This document shows, in pieces, positions 1-5,362 of a stretch of 6,137 nucleotides of DNA. Position numbers and translations under genes: made by a program. A model generated the notes under the pieces. That model worked only from the letters and a program-made list of their open reading frames with translations, had not been told where the DNA came from and ran no database searches. Positions within the stretch are counted from its first letter, which is position 1, and each line of letters begins with the position of its first letter. Source of the DNA: Devosia sp. (GTDB lineage Bacteria > Pseudomonadota > Alphaproteobacteria > Rhizobiales > Devosiaceae); the NCBI GenBank assembly GCA_025352765.1, contig JANXSI010000740.1, forward strand, positions 1 through 6,137, written 5' to 3'.

Positions 1-188
1 TGCGTCTGCACCAGTTCGCGCAGCGCGTCGTAGTCCTCGCGCTTGACCAGGTTCATGTCCATGACGAAGCGCTCGGCCTGCGCCCGCACCATGGTCTCGA
101 CCTCGCGGCGCACGCCATCGGCGACACCGGCCGCGTCGTTCATCATCCGTCCGACATTGTCGAACAGTTTGCTGCTGGTCTGGGCCAT
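1..188 (-). CDS. ubiK: UbiK-like accessory factor (BMFP family), 3' end outside window
   Basis: Reading the minus strand from the ATG at 188-186 gives 62 codons with no stop before the window edge, so the C-terminus is missing. The protein begins MAQTSSKLFDNVGRMM and continues with an alanine-rich, charged amphipathic helix (GVRREVETMVRAQAERF), followed by MDMNLVKREDYDALREL. This is the layout of the short BMFP/YqiC family (about 80-100 aa): an amphipathic helix, then a C-terminal coiled coil that trimerises. In E. coli, UbiK assists the aerobic ubiquinone biosynthesis enzymes, possibly by linking them to membrane lipid. GGAGG (complement of 194-198) lies 5 nt before the start and fixes it. 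The gene is transcribed divergently from lgt. The family call is fairly secure from the N-terminal half; the role in ubiquinone synthesis is by homology only. Confidence 0.8.
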   Translation of the reverse strand, partial: MAQTSSKLFDNVGRMMNDAAGVADGVRREVETMVRAQAERFVMDMNLVKREDYDALRELVQT

Positions 189-212
189 GTGAGCCTCCGT
201 TAGTCGAGTGTG

Positions 213-228
213 GCCCCTATTTAGGGGC
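213..228. promoter_or_regulatory. Palindrome GCCCCTA-TT-TAGGGGC in the divergent ubiK/lgt control region
   Basis: Two perfect 7-bp inverted arms (213-219 and 222-228) are separated by TT. The site lies 25 nt upstream of the ubiK start and about 90 nt upstream of the lgt start. Its AT core contains CTAAAT on the minus strand and CTATTT on the plus strand, both resembling an alphaproteobacterial -10 (CTATAT), so it may be the ubiK -10 region, an operator, or both. The 2-nt loop makes it a poor RNA hairpin, and no T-run follows, so a terminator is unlikely. Symmetry is seen directly; function is inferred. Confidence 0.4.
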
Positions 229-238
229 TCCCGCCCGG

Positions 239-266
239 CTTGACCAGAGCCGGGGCTGGCCTAAAA
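239..266 (+). promoter_or_regulatory. Candidate housekeeping sigma promoter for the lgt operon
   Basis: CTTGAC (239-244) matches the alphaproteobacterial -35 consensus. It is followed after 16 nt by CTAAAA (261-266), a partial match to the -10 CTATAT. Transcription would start near 273, leaving a leader of about 48 nt before the lgt ATG at 321. It is the best match between the divergent genes on this strand, but the -10 is imperfect. Confidence 0.4.
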
Positions 267-310
267 GGGGCCGGCAAACGGGACGGGCGGCAAATCCCCC
301 AGCGCGCGAC

Positions 311-315
311 AAGGA
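311..315 (+). promoter_or_regulatory. Ribosome binding site deciding the lgt start
   Basis: AAGGA lies 5 nt before the ATG at 321. This favours that start over an upstream in-frame TTG at 240, which overlaps the probable -35 element and would add 27 residues that do not look like Lgt. Confidence 0.7.
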
Positions 316-320
316 CCGAC

Positions 321-1136
321 ATGCCATTCCCCAACATCGATCCGGTCGCCCTGCATCTGGGGCCCCTCACCATCCGCTGGTATGCGCTGGGCTACCTCGC
401 GGGCGTGTTCGTCGGCGCCTGGTATGCTACGTCGCTGCTCAACCGGCCAAAGCTGTGGGCCAACAACAAGCCGCCTTTCCCCGCTCCGGCAATCTGGGAT
501 TTCGCCTTCTGGTCGGTGATCGGCATCGTCCTGGGCGGCCGCATCGGCTACGTGCTGTTCTACAACCTGCCCTATTACGCCGCGAACCCGGTCGAGGTGT
601 TCTCGCTGTGGGATGGCGGCATGGCCTTCCATGGCGGGCTGATCGGCATCCTGATCGCCATGGCGCTGTTCACCCGCGCCCGGGGCGGCAACATCCTCTC
701 GAGCTTCGACCTCCTCGGCGCCATCGGCACGATCGGCATCTTCCTGGTTCGCATCGCCAACTTCATCAATGGCGAGCTTTACGGCGCGCCGACCAACCTG
801 CCCTGGGCCGTGGTGTTCCCGACCGACCCCGACGCGCTGCCGCGGCATCCGAGCCAGCTCTACGAAGCGCTGCTCGAGGGCCTCCTGCTGTTCGTCATCG
901 TTCTGATCGCGACGCGGGTGTTCCGGGCGCTGAAGCGGCCCGGCCTGGTCGCGGGCATCTTCGGCATCGGCTATGCCAGCTCGCGCATTCTCGTCGAATT
1001 CGTCCGCCTGCCCGATGTGCAGGTCGGCTATCTGCTGGGCACCGGCTGGCTGACCATGGGCCAGGTGCTGAGCGTTCCCATCCTCGCCGCGGGCCTTGCG
1101 CTCGTCGCCTACGCCATGGTGCGCCCACGTGGCTGA
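321..1136 (+). CDS. lgt: Prolipoprotein diacylglyceryl transferase
   Basis: This inner-membrane enzyme transfers diacylglycerol from phosphatidylglycerol to the lipobox cysteine of prolipoproteins, the first step of lipoprotein maturation. The 271-aa product has the usual family length and about seven hydrophobic segments (roughly residues 18-38, 57-80, 101-118, 130-148, 183-202, 208-225, 245-266). Signature motifs are present: IRWYALGY near residue 18; GGMAFHGGLIG with His104; VRIANFINGELYG with Arg144, Asn147, Asn150, Glu152 and Gly155; HPSQLYEA at 176-183; and a C-terminal SRILVEFVRLPD with Arg222 and Glu226. His104, Arg144, Asn147, Gly155 and Arg222 align with E. coli residues reported as important (His103, Arg143, Asn146, Gly154, Arg239). 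No key residue is missing. It is the first gene of a tight operon; the next ATG begins 1 nt after its TGA. Confidence 0.97.
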   Translation: MPFPNIDPVALHLGPLTIRWYALGYLAGVFVGAWYATSLLNRPKLWANNKPPFPAPAIWDFAFWSVIGIVLGGRIGYVLFYNLPYYAANPVEVFSLWDGGMAFHGGLIGILIAMALFTRARGGNILSSFDLLGAIGTIGIFLVRIANFINGELYGAPTNLPWAVVFPTDPDALPRHPSQLYEALLEGLLLFVIVLIATRVFRALKRPGLVAGIFGIGYASSRILVEFVRLPDVQVGYLLGTGWLTMGQVLSVPILAAGLALVAYAMVRPRG

Positions 1137-1137
1137 C

Positions 1138-2199
1138 ATGACCCTCGCCGAACAGATCGACGCGCAGATCCGCACCACCGGGCCGATGTCGCTGTCGACC
1201 TATATGGGCCTCTGCCTCGGGCACCCCAAGCACGGCTACTACGCCGCCGGCCGTCCGATCGGCGCCAAGGGCGACTTCATCACGGCGCCCGAAATCTCGC
1301 AGATGTTCGGCGAGCTGATCGGCTTTTTCATCGTCAATCTCTGGCAGCAGATGAACCAGCCGCCGAGCTTCACCCTGCTCGAGCTCGGCCCCGGCCGCGG
1401 CACGCTGATGCAGGATGCGCTGCGCGCTGCCTCCAAGGCCGACGGATTTGAAAACGCGTTGCATCTCCAGCTCTTCGAGTCGAATGCGAACCTTCGGGCT
1501 GAACAGGAAAAACGCCTCGGCAAGTACAATCCCTACTGGTCCGACGAGATCGACACGGTGAGCGAAGACCCCATCTTTGTCATCGCCAACGAGTTCTTCG
1601 ACGCGCTGCCGATCAAGCAGTTCGTCCACACCGACGATGGCTGGCACGAGCGGCTGATCGGGCTGGTCGAGGGCCAGCGCGCCTTCGGCCTGTCGCCGAC
1701 GCCGATCGCCGAATCCGCCGCGCCGCCCGAAGTGCGTGGCGCCTATGCGGGCGAGGTGCTGGAGCTCGGGACCGCCGCGGTCGACGCCATGCAGCGCGTG
1801 GCGCGCAAGGTGGCGCTGCAGGGCGGCGGCATCATCGCCATCGACTATGGCTATGCCCGCACCCAGACCGGCGAAACACTGCAGGCGGTCAAGGACCACG
1901 CCTTCGCCGATCCGCTCGAGGCCCCGGGCGAGGCCGACCTTTCCTCGCACGTCAATTTCGGCGTCCTCGCCGCCGCCGCCAAGGCCACCGGGCTGGCTGT
2001 TGCGCCGCTGACCGACCAGGGCGAGCTGCTGCTCAGGCTCGGCATCGGCGAGCGCGCCAAGGCGCTGGCCCGCGCCAACCCGGCCGAGGCCGCCAATATC
2101 GCCCGCGCCGTCGAGCGGTTGACCTCGCCGGCGCAGATGGGCACGCTGTTCAAGGCGCTGTGCGCCCATTCGCCCGGCCTCAAACCCGCGGGGTTCTGA
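1138..2199 (+). CDS. Class I SAM-dependent methyltransferase, MidA/NDUFAF7 family (COG1565)
   Basis: A 353-aa protein of the family whose mitochondrial member NDUFAF7/MidA methylates an arginine of the NDUFS2 subunit during complex I assembly. A matching role on bacterial NuoD is plausible but unproven. Visible motifs in order: MSLSTYMGLCLGHPKHGYY (17-35), GDFITAPEISQMFGE (45-59), the SAM-binding ELGPGRGTLM (82-91), NEFFDALPI (151-159), a family-typical IIAIDYGY (232-239) and DLSSHVNF (267-274). The start at 1138 follows the lgt stop by 1 nt. A GTG at 1129 would add three residues (reading VAD) and overlap lgt by 8 nt; neither start has a clear Shine-Dalgarno, so translation probably relies on coupling to lgt. 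Order lgt, methyltransferase, pgeF is, as I recall, common in alphaproteobacteria. Confidence 0.92.
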   Translation: MTLAEQIDAQIRTTGPMSLSTYMGLCLGHPKHGYYAAGRPIGAKGDFITAPEISQMFGELIGFFIVNLWQQMNQPPSFTLLELGPGRGTLMQDALRAASKADGFENALHLQLFESNANLRAEQEKRLGKYNPYWSDEIDTVSEDPIFVIANEFFDALPIKQFVHTDDGWHERLIGLVEGQRAFGLSPTPIAESAAPPEVRGAYAGEVLELGTAAVDAMQRVARKVALQGGGIIAIDYGYARTQTGETLQAVKDHAFADPLEAPGEADLSSHVNFGVLAAAAKATGLAVAPLTDQGELLLRLGIGERAKALARANPAEAANIARAVERLTSPAQMGTLFKALCAHSPGLKPAGF

Positions 2200-2972
2200 T
2201 GAGCGCGCCCTATACCGTCAGCAAGGTCCTCCAGGACGAGCGCATCCGCCACGGCTTCTTCGGACGCGAGGGCGGCCGCTCGAAGGGCGATTTCGCCGGC
2301 AACAACATGTCGATCAGCCAGGGCGACAACCCCGACCTGGTGGTCAGTAACCGCTCGAGCGCCGCCTATGCGCTGGGTGGCTATGGCATCAAGGACCTCG
2401 TGGTGTTCCGCCAAGTGCATTCGACCACGGTGATCACCCTCACCGAGCGGCACAACCCCGCGGTCGCCATCGAAGCCGACGCCATGGTCACCAACCGCGG
2501 CGACATCATTCTGGGCGTCCTCACCGCCGACTGCTCGCCGGTGCTGCTCGCCGACCCCGAGGCGGGCATCGTCGGCGCCGCGCATGCCGGCTGGAAGGGC
2601 GCCGTCGGCGGCATCGTGCCAAAGACCGTGCGCGCCATGGTGGCGCTCGGCGCCAAACCAGAAAACATCCGCGCCGCCATCGGCCCGACCATCTCGGGCA
2701 CCAATTACGAGATCGGCCCCGAGCTCGCGGCACAGATCCTCGCCATCGATCCGGAAGCGGCGGAGCACATCGTCATTCCGGACGGCAAGACGCGCGAGCA
2801 CTTCGACATCCCGGGGCTCCTGCAGCACCAGCTGTTCGGCGCCGGGGTCGGTCTCGTCGGCGATCTGGGCCTGTGCACCTACGCCCTGCCCGAGCGCTAT
2901 TTCTCACACCGCTACGCGACTCATCACGGTCACACCACCGGCCGGCAGATCGCCCTGATCGCGCGTGGATAA
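2199..2972 (+). CDS. pgeF: PgeF/YfiH family peptidoglycan editing factor (laccase domain, Cu-oxidase_4)
   Basis: A 257-aa cytoplasmic protein of the YfiH/LACC1 family. Members were first described as polyphenol oxidases. They have since been linked to keeping serine out of peptidoglycan stems (PgeF in E. coli) and to purine nucleoside phosphorylase/adenosine deaminase activity (LACC1). The metal-site residues are all present: RQVHS with His74, TADCSPVLL with Cys112, and AAHAGWKG with His129. ADAMVT (93-98), IGPTIS (161-166) and the C-terminal YFSHRYATHH...TGRQIALI complete the pattern. The ATG shares one base with the methyltransferase stop (TGATG at 2197-2201), indicating translational coupling; longer upstream starts would only extend into the previous gene. 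The specific substrate cannot be read from sequence. Confidence 0.93.
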   Translation: MSAPYTVSKVLQDERIRHGFFGREGGRSKGDFAGNNMSISQGDNPDLVVSNRSSAAYALGGYGIKDLVVFRQVHSTTVITLTERHNPAVAIEADAMVTNRGDIILGVLTADCSPVLLADPEAGIVGAAHAGWKGAVGGIVPKTVRAMVALGAKPENIRAAIGPTISGTNYEIGPELAAQILAIDPEAAEHIVIPDGKTREHFDIPGLLQHQLFGAGVGLVGDLGLCTYALPERYFSHRYATHHGHTTGRQIALIARG

Positions 2973-2999
2973 ACCTTCACCGTTCCGTCATTTGTTGCA

Positions 3000-3028
3000 T
3001 TGCGCGGCGGCGGTGCGAGCGATAAAGA
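3000..3028 (+). promoter_or_regulatory. Weak candidate promoter for prs
   Basis: TTGCGC (3000-3005), then 17 nt, then TAAAGA (3023-3028), lies in the 90-nt gap between pgeF and prs. The match to consensus is poor. It is listed because prs is an essential gene usually given its own promoter, and this is the only reasonable pair in the gap. Read-through from pgeF is also possible, as no terminator is visible. Confidence 0.25.
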
Positions 3029-3042
3029 GCGGCCAACTTCTC

Positions 3043-3048
3043 AAGGGA
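3043..3048 (+). promoter_or_regulatory. Shine-Dalgarno-like AAGGGA upstream of prs, unusually far from the start
   Basis: AAGGGA ends 14 nt before the ATG at 3063, longer than the usual 5-9 nt. No closer purine-rich site is visible, yet the MKLVTGN N-terminus is the conserved Prs start, so the start is kept. Initiation may be weaker than for the neighbours, or may not use this site. Confidence 0.4.
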
Positions 3049-3062
3049 CGGGCGCACGCACC

Positions 3063-3995
3063 ATGAAACTGGTCACCGGCAACTCGAATCCCGCCCTTGC
3101 CGAAGCGGTGGCCGACTATCTGGAGCTGCCGCTCACCGACTGCACGGTCAAACGCTTCAACGACAAAGAGATCTTCGTCGAGATCCACGAGAACGTCCGC
3201 GGCGAGGACGTGTTCATCCTGCAGTCGACGTCGTTCCCGGCCAACGACAACCTCATGGAACTGCTGATCCTGTCGGATGCGCTGCGCCGCTCCTCGGCCC
3301 GCCGCATCACCGCAGTAATCCCCTATTTCGGCTATGCCCGGCAGGACCGCAAATCGGCGTCACGCACCCCGATCTCGGCCAAGCTGGTCGCCAATCTGAT
3401 CACCGAGGCGGGCGTCAACCGCGTCATCACGCTCGACCTCCATGCCGCGCAGATCCAGGGCTTCTTCGATATCCCGACCGACAATCTCTACGGCGCGCCG
3501 GTGATGGTCCGCGACATCCAGTCCCGCTACAAGACGGGGAATGTGATGATCGTCTCCCCCGACGTCGGCGGCGTCGCCCGCGCCCGCGCCACGGCGCAGC
3601 GCATCGGCGCCGACCTCGCCATCGTCGACAAGCGCCGTCCGAAGGCCGGCGTCTCGGAGGTGATGAACATCATCGGCGACGTCGCCGGCCACAGCTGCAT
3701 CTTGATCGACGACATCGCCGATTCGGGCGGCACGCTCGTCAATGCCGCCGAAGCGCTGCTCAAGGCCGGCGCCACGGACGTGTCGGCCTACATTACCCAC
3801 GGCGTGCTGTCCGAAGGGGCCGCTGAGCGCATCGCAGCCTCGAAACTCAAGGAACTGGTGATCACTGACTCGATCATTGCGACCGAGGCCACCAAGGCGG
3901 CCAAGAACATCCGCCTCCTCTCGATCGCCCCGCTGCTGGGCGAAGCTATCGCGCGGACGGCGGCGGAGCAGAGCGTTTCGAGCCTGCTGGAGTAG
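3063..3995 (+). CDS. prs: Ribose-phosphate pyrophosphokinase (PRPP synthetase)
   Basis: It converts ribose 5-phosphate and ATP to PRPP, the precursor for purines, pyrimidines, NAD, histidine and tryptophan. At 310 aa it has the normal length of class I bacterial Prs. Motifs in order: RFNDKEIFVEIHENVRG (31-47), PYFGYARQDRK (87-97, ATP contact), LDLHAAQIQGFF with His127 (124-135), SPDVGGVARARA (165-176), the flexible catalytic loop DKRRPKAG with Lys190 and Arg192 (189-196), and the ribose-5-phosphate/PRPP loop DDIADSGGT (216-224). All expected catalytic residues are present. It sits 90 nt after pgeF in the same direction, so it may be transcribed separately. An upstream in-frame TTG at 3000 would add 21 unrelated residues and was not chosen. 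Confidence 0.97.
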   Translation: MKLVTGNSNPALAEAVADYLELPLTDCTVKRFNDKEIFVEIHENVRGEDVFILQSTSFPANDNLMELLILSDALRRSSARRITAVIPYFGYARQDRKSASRTPISAKLVANLITEAGVNRVITLDLHAAQIQGFFDIPTDNLYGAPVMVRDIQSRYKTGNVMIVSPDVGGVARARATAQRIGADLAIVDKRRPKAGVSEVMNIIGDVAGHSCILIDDIADSGGTLVNAAEALLKAGATDVSAYITHGVLSEGAAERIAASKLKELVITDSIIATEATKAAKNIRLLSIAPLLGEAIARTAAEQSVSSLLE

Positions 3996-4068
3996 GCTGG
4001 GGCGACATCAGAACTGCTCTGTGCGGGTCACCCGTCCTGGGTTCATCGACCTAGTGACTCCCCGCCCC

Positions 4069-4095
4069 TGTCGAAATCGGCCATCCTCGTGCGTC
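4069..4095 (+). promoter_or_regulatory. ECF42-type promoter P1, upstream of first DGPF gene
   Basis: TGTCGA (4069-4074), 17 nt, CGTC (4092-4095, followed by ATTG). This is an exact match to the TGTCGA/CGTC pattern reported for ECF42 sigma factors in Streptomyces venezuelae. It lies 38 nt before the ATG at 4134. It shares the 11-base block GTCGAAATCGG and the 8-base block CGTCATTG with P3 at identical spacing, although the rest of the two spacers differs. Confidence 0.75.
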
Positions 4096-4133
4096 ATTGT
4101 TCGCCCCCCTACGCCGGGTGAGAGGATTTCGCG

Positions 4134-4481
4134 ATGAACACCTACATGCTGCTGCTCTATGCCGACGAGAAGGCCGGCATGGCCTTGCCCAAGGAGGCGA
4201 TGGCCGGCTGGATGGACGAGATGCAGGCCTATGCCGAGGCGCTGGAAAAGGCCGGCGCCCATGTCGCGCACGGGGCGCTTGGCCCGACGAGCGAGGCGAC
4301 GACCGTCACCGCCCCCAAGGGCGAGATGCAGGTCCACAACGGCCCGTTCGCCGAAACCAAGGAACAGCTCGGCGGCTATTACATGATCAAGGCCCAGAGC
4401 ATGGAGGCGGCGCAACGCTGGGCGGCCAAATGCCCCGCGGCGCTCTGGGGCAAGGTCGAAATCCGGCTGGTGCGCGACTGA
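4134..4481 (+). CDS. YciI/DGPF-family protein, paralogue 1 (NGPF variant)
   Basis: A 115-aa cytoplasmic protein of the YCII-related/DGPF family, small alpha+beta proteins with a dimeric ferredoxin-like fold and no established reaction. Visible hallmarks: MNTYMLLLYADE at the N-terminus (first beta strand), a helix rich in Glu/Ala at 22-40, then HNGPFAETKEQLGGYYMI at 68-85, a helix at 88-99 and the final strand KVEIRLV at 107-113. The name-giving motif DGPF is NGPF here (residues 69-72), so the Asp found in both neighbours is replaced by Asn. AGAGGA at 4121-4126, 7 nt before the ATG, supports the start. It is the first of three such genes and has its own ECF42-like promoter. It is probably part of the regulon of the sigma factor at 5359. 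Confidence 0.9.
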   Translation: MNTYMLLLYADEKAGMALPKEAMAGWMDEMQAYAEALEKAGAHVAHGALGPTSEATTVTAPKGEMQVHNGPFAETKEQLGGYYMIKAQSMEAAQRWAAKCPAALWGKVEIRLVRD

Positions 4482-4500
4482 AGAAATTGCATGATCGTTT

Positions 4501-4527
4501 TGTAGAAGTTTCCGCGCCGCCTCCGTC
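4501..4527 (+). promoter_or_regulatory. ECF42-type promoter P2, upstream of second DGPF gene
   Basis: TGTAGA (4501-4506), exactly 17 nt, CGTC (4524-4527, followed by ATAG). One base of the -35 differs from TGTCGA and the spacer is otherwise unrelated to P1 and P3, so it may be weaker. The identical 17-nt geometry and its place 46 nt before the ATG at 4574 support the call. Confidence 0.6.
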
Positions 4528-4573
4528 ATAGTCGTGCCGGAGCTTGGTGCTTCGGCAGTTCAAGGAGACGACC

Positions 4574-4921
4574 ATGCAGTTCATGCTGCTGATTACGGGC
4601 CATGAAGCCTACATTCCCGACACGGCAGGCACGGGGCCGATCAACCCCGAATTCAAAGCGTACACCGAGGCCATGAAGAAGGCCGGGGGGTGGCTCGGCG
4701 GCGACCGCCTCAAAACGACCCATCACGCCGCCCGCGTGCGCGTACGCGACGGCAAGTCCGTGGTGCTGGACGGCCCGTACGTCGATGCCAAGGAGCAGGT
4801 TGGCGGGTACTACCTCATTGAGGTGCCCTCGATCGACGATGCGATCGAATGGGCGGTCCGCAGCCCCGCCGCCAAGTACGCCACCGTCGACGTCCGGCCC
4901 CTGGCGGAAATCCCGCGCTGA
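4574..4921 (+). CDS. YciI/DGPF-family protein, paralogue 2
   Basis: A 115-aa DGPF-family protein. It begins MQFMLLITGHEAYIP, has a central helix at 25-37, a beta hairpin around ARVRVRDGKSVV (53-64), then LDGPYVDAKEQVGGYYLI at 65-82 with the motif as DGPY, a helix SIDDAIEWAVRSP (86-98), and a closing strand TVDVRPL (104-110). A strong AAGGAG (4562-4567) lies 6 nt before the ATG and outweighs an in-frame upstream ATG at 4544 that would add ten residues. It is clearly paralogous to its two neighbours and carries its own promoter, so it is not simply a downstream gene of the first. Function is unknown; co-regulation by the ECF42 factor is inferred from the promoter. Confidence 0.92.
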   Translation: MQFMLLITGHEAYIPDTAGTGPINPEFKAYTEAMKKAGGWLGGDRLKTTHHAARVRVRDGKSVVLDGPYVDAKEQVGGYYLIEVPSIDDAIEWAVRSPAAKYATVDVRPLAEIPR

Positions 4922-4936
4922 CCGTCTCCCCGACCC

Positions 4937-4963
4937 GGTCGAAATCGGCGAGAGTGGCCCGTC
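4937..4963 (+). promoter_or_regulatory. ECF42-type promoter P3, upstream of third DGPF gene and the sigma gene
   Basis: GGTCGA (4937-4942), 17 nt, CGTC (4960-4963, followed by ATTG). One base of the -35 differs from TGTCGA, but the flanking AATCGG and the whole -10 block are identical to P1. It lies 48 nt before the ATG at 5012. Because the sigma gene overlaps the third DGPF gene, this promoter would also drive the sigma factor. Confidence 0.75.
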
Positions 4964-5011
4964 ATTGGGGCATCGGGAGCTTGTGGCCCCGTCCAATAAC
5001 GGAGACGAACG

Positions 5012-5362
5012 ATGCGTTACATGTTGCTGATCCACCACGACGAGGCCGCTCTCGCCGCCGCCCCGCAGAAAGAGCTCTGGGCCGACTACGGCGCCTTCAA
5101 CGAGGCGCTGGCGAAAGCCGGCTTCGCGGGAGGCGAGCGGCTGCAGCCGAGTTCGGCCGCGACCACCATTCGCGTCGAGGACGGCAAGGCCGACATCCTC
5201 GACGGGCCCTATGCCGACACCAAGGAGCAGTTCGCCGGCTATTTCTTCATTGAGGCCGCCGACCTCGACGGGGCGATCGACTGGGCCAAACGCTGCCCGT
5301 CGAGCCGCTACGGCTCGGTCGAGATCCGCCCGGTTGTCGCCGCCGAGGCCAACTGGAAGTGA
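5012..5362 (+). CDS. YciI/DGPF-family protein, paralogue 3, coupled to the sigma factor
   Basis: A 116-aa DGPF-family protein. It starts MRYMLLIHHDEAAL, carries the strand ATTIRVEDGKADIL (50-63), the motif DGPYADTKEQFAGYFFI (64-80), a helix DLDGAIDWAKRCP (84-96) and the closing strand SVEIRPV (102-108). GGAGA at 5001-5005 lies 6 nt before the ATG. Its TGA is overlapped by the GTG start of the downstream sigma factor (GTGA at 5359-5362), so the two proteins are probably made from one mRNA in linked amounts. DGPF genes next to ECF42 sigma genes are a recognised conserved arrangement. The biochemical role of the protein is not known. Confidence 0.93.
   Translation: MRYMLLIHHDEAALAAAPQKELWADYGAFNEALAKAGFAGGERLQPSSAATTIRVEDGKADILDGPYADTKEQFAGYFFIEAADLDGAIDWAKRCPSSRYGSVEIRPVVAAEANWK

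Noticed and set aside
261..1178. Long minus-strand open frame (305 codons) opposite lgt
   Set aside because: It mirrors lgt codons in GC-rich DNA, is low in hydrophobic order and rich in Arg/Asp/Gly/Ala, and resembles no family; lgt is unmistakable on the other strand.
1193..1198. Additional TGTCGA inside the methyltransferase gene (and another at 158-163 in ubiK)
   Set aside because: Neither has CGTC or CGAC at 17 nt downstream (CTCG and TGGG instead), and neither precedes a gene start.
2682..2699. IGPT in PgeF, where some relatives have IGPC, as a lost metal ligand
   Set aside because: This position varies in the family (E. coli has Ala, as I recall), and the His-Cys-His metal residues are intact.
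895..2828. Long minus-strand open frames opposite the methyltransferase and pgeF
   Set aside because: High third-position GC removes antisense stops. The predicted proteins have shadow-like composition, and both plus-strand genes have complete family motifs.
4024..4034. CGGGT-C-ACCCG inverted repeat as a prs terminator
   Set aside because: The one-base loop leaves only a short stem, and no T-run follows. It may be chance in GC-rich DNA.
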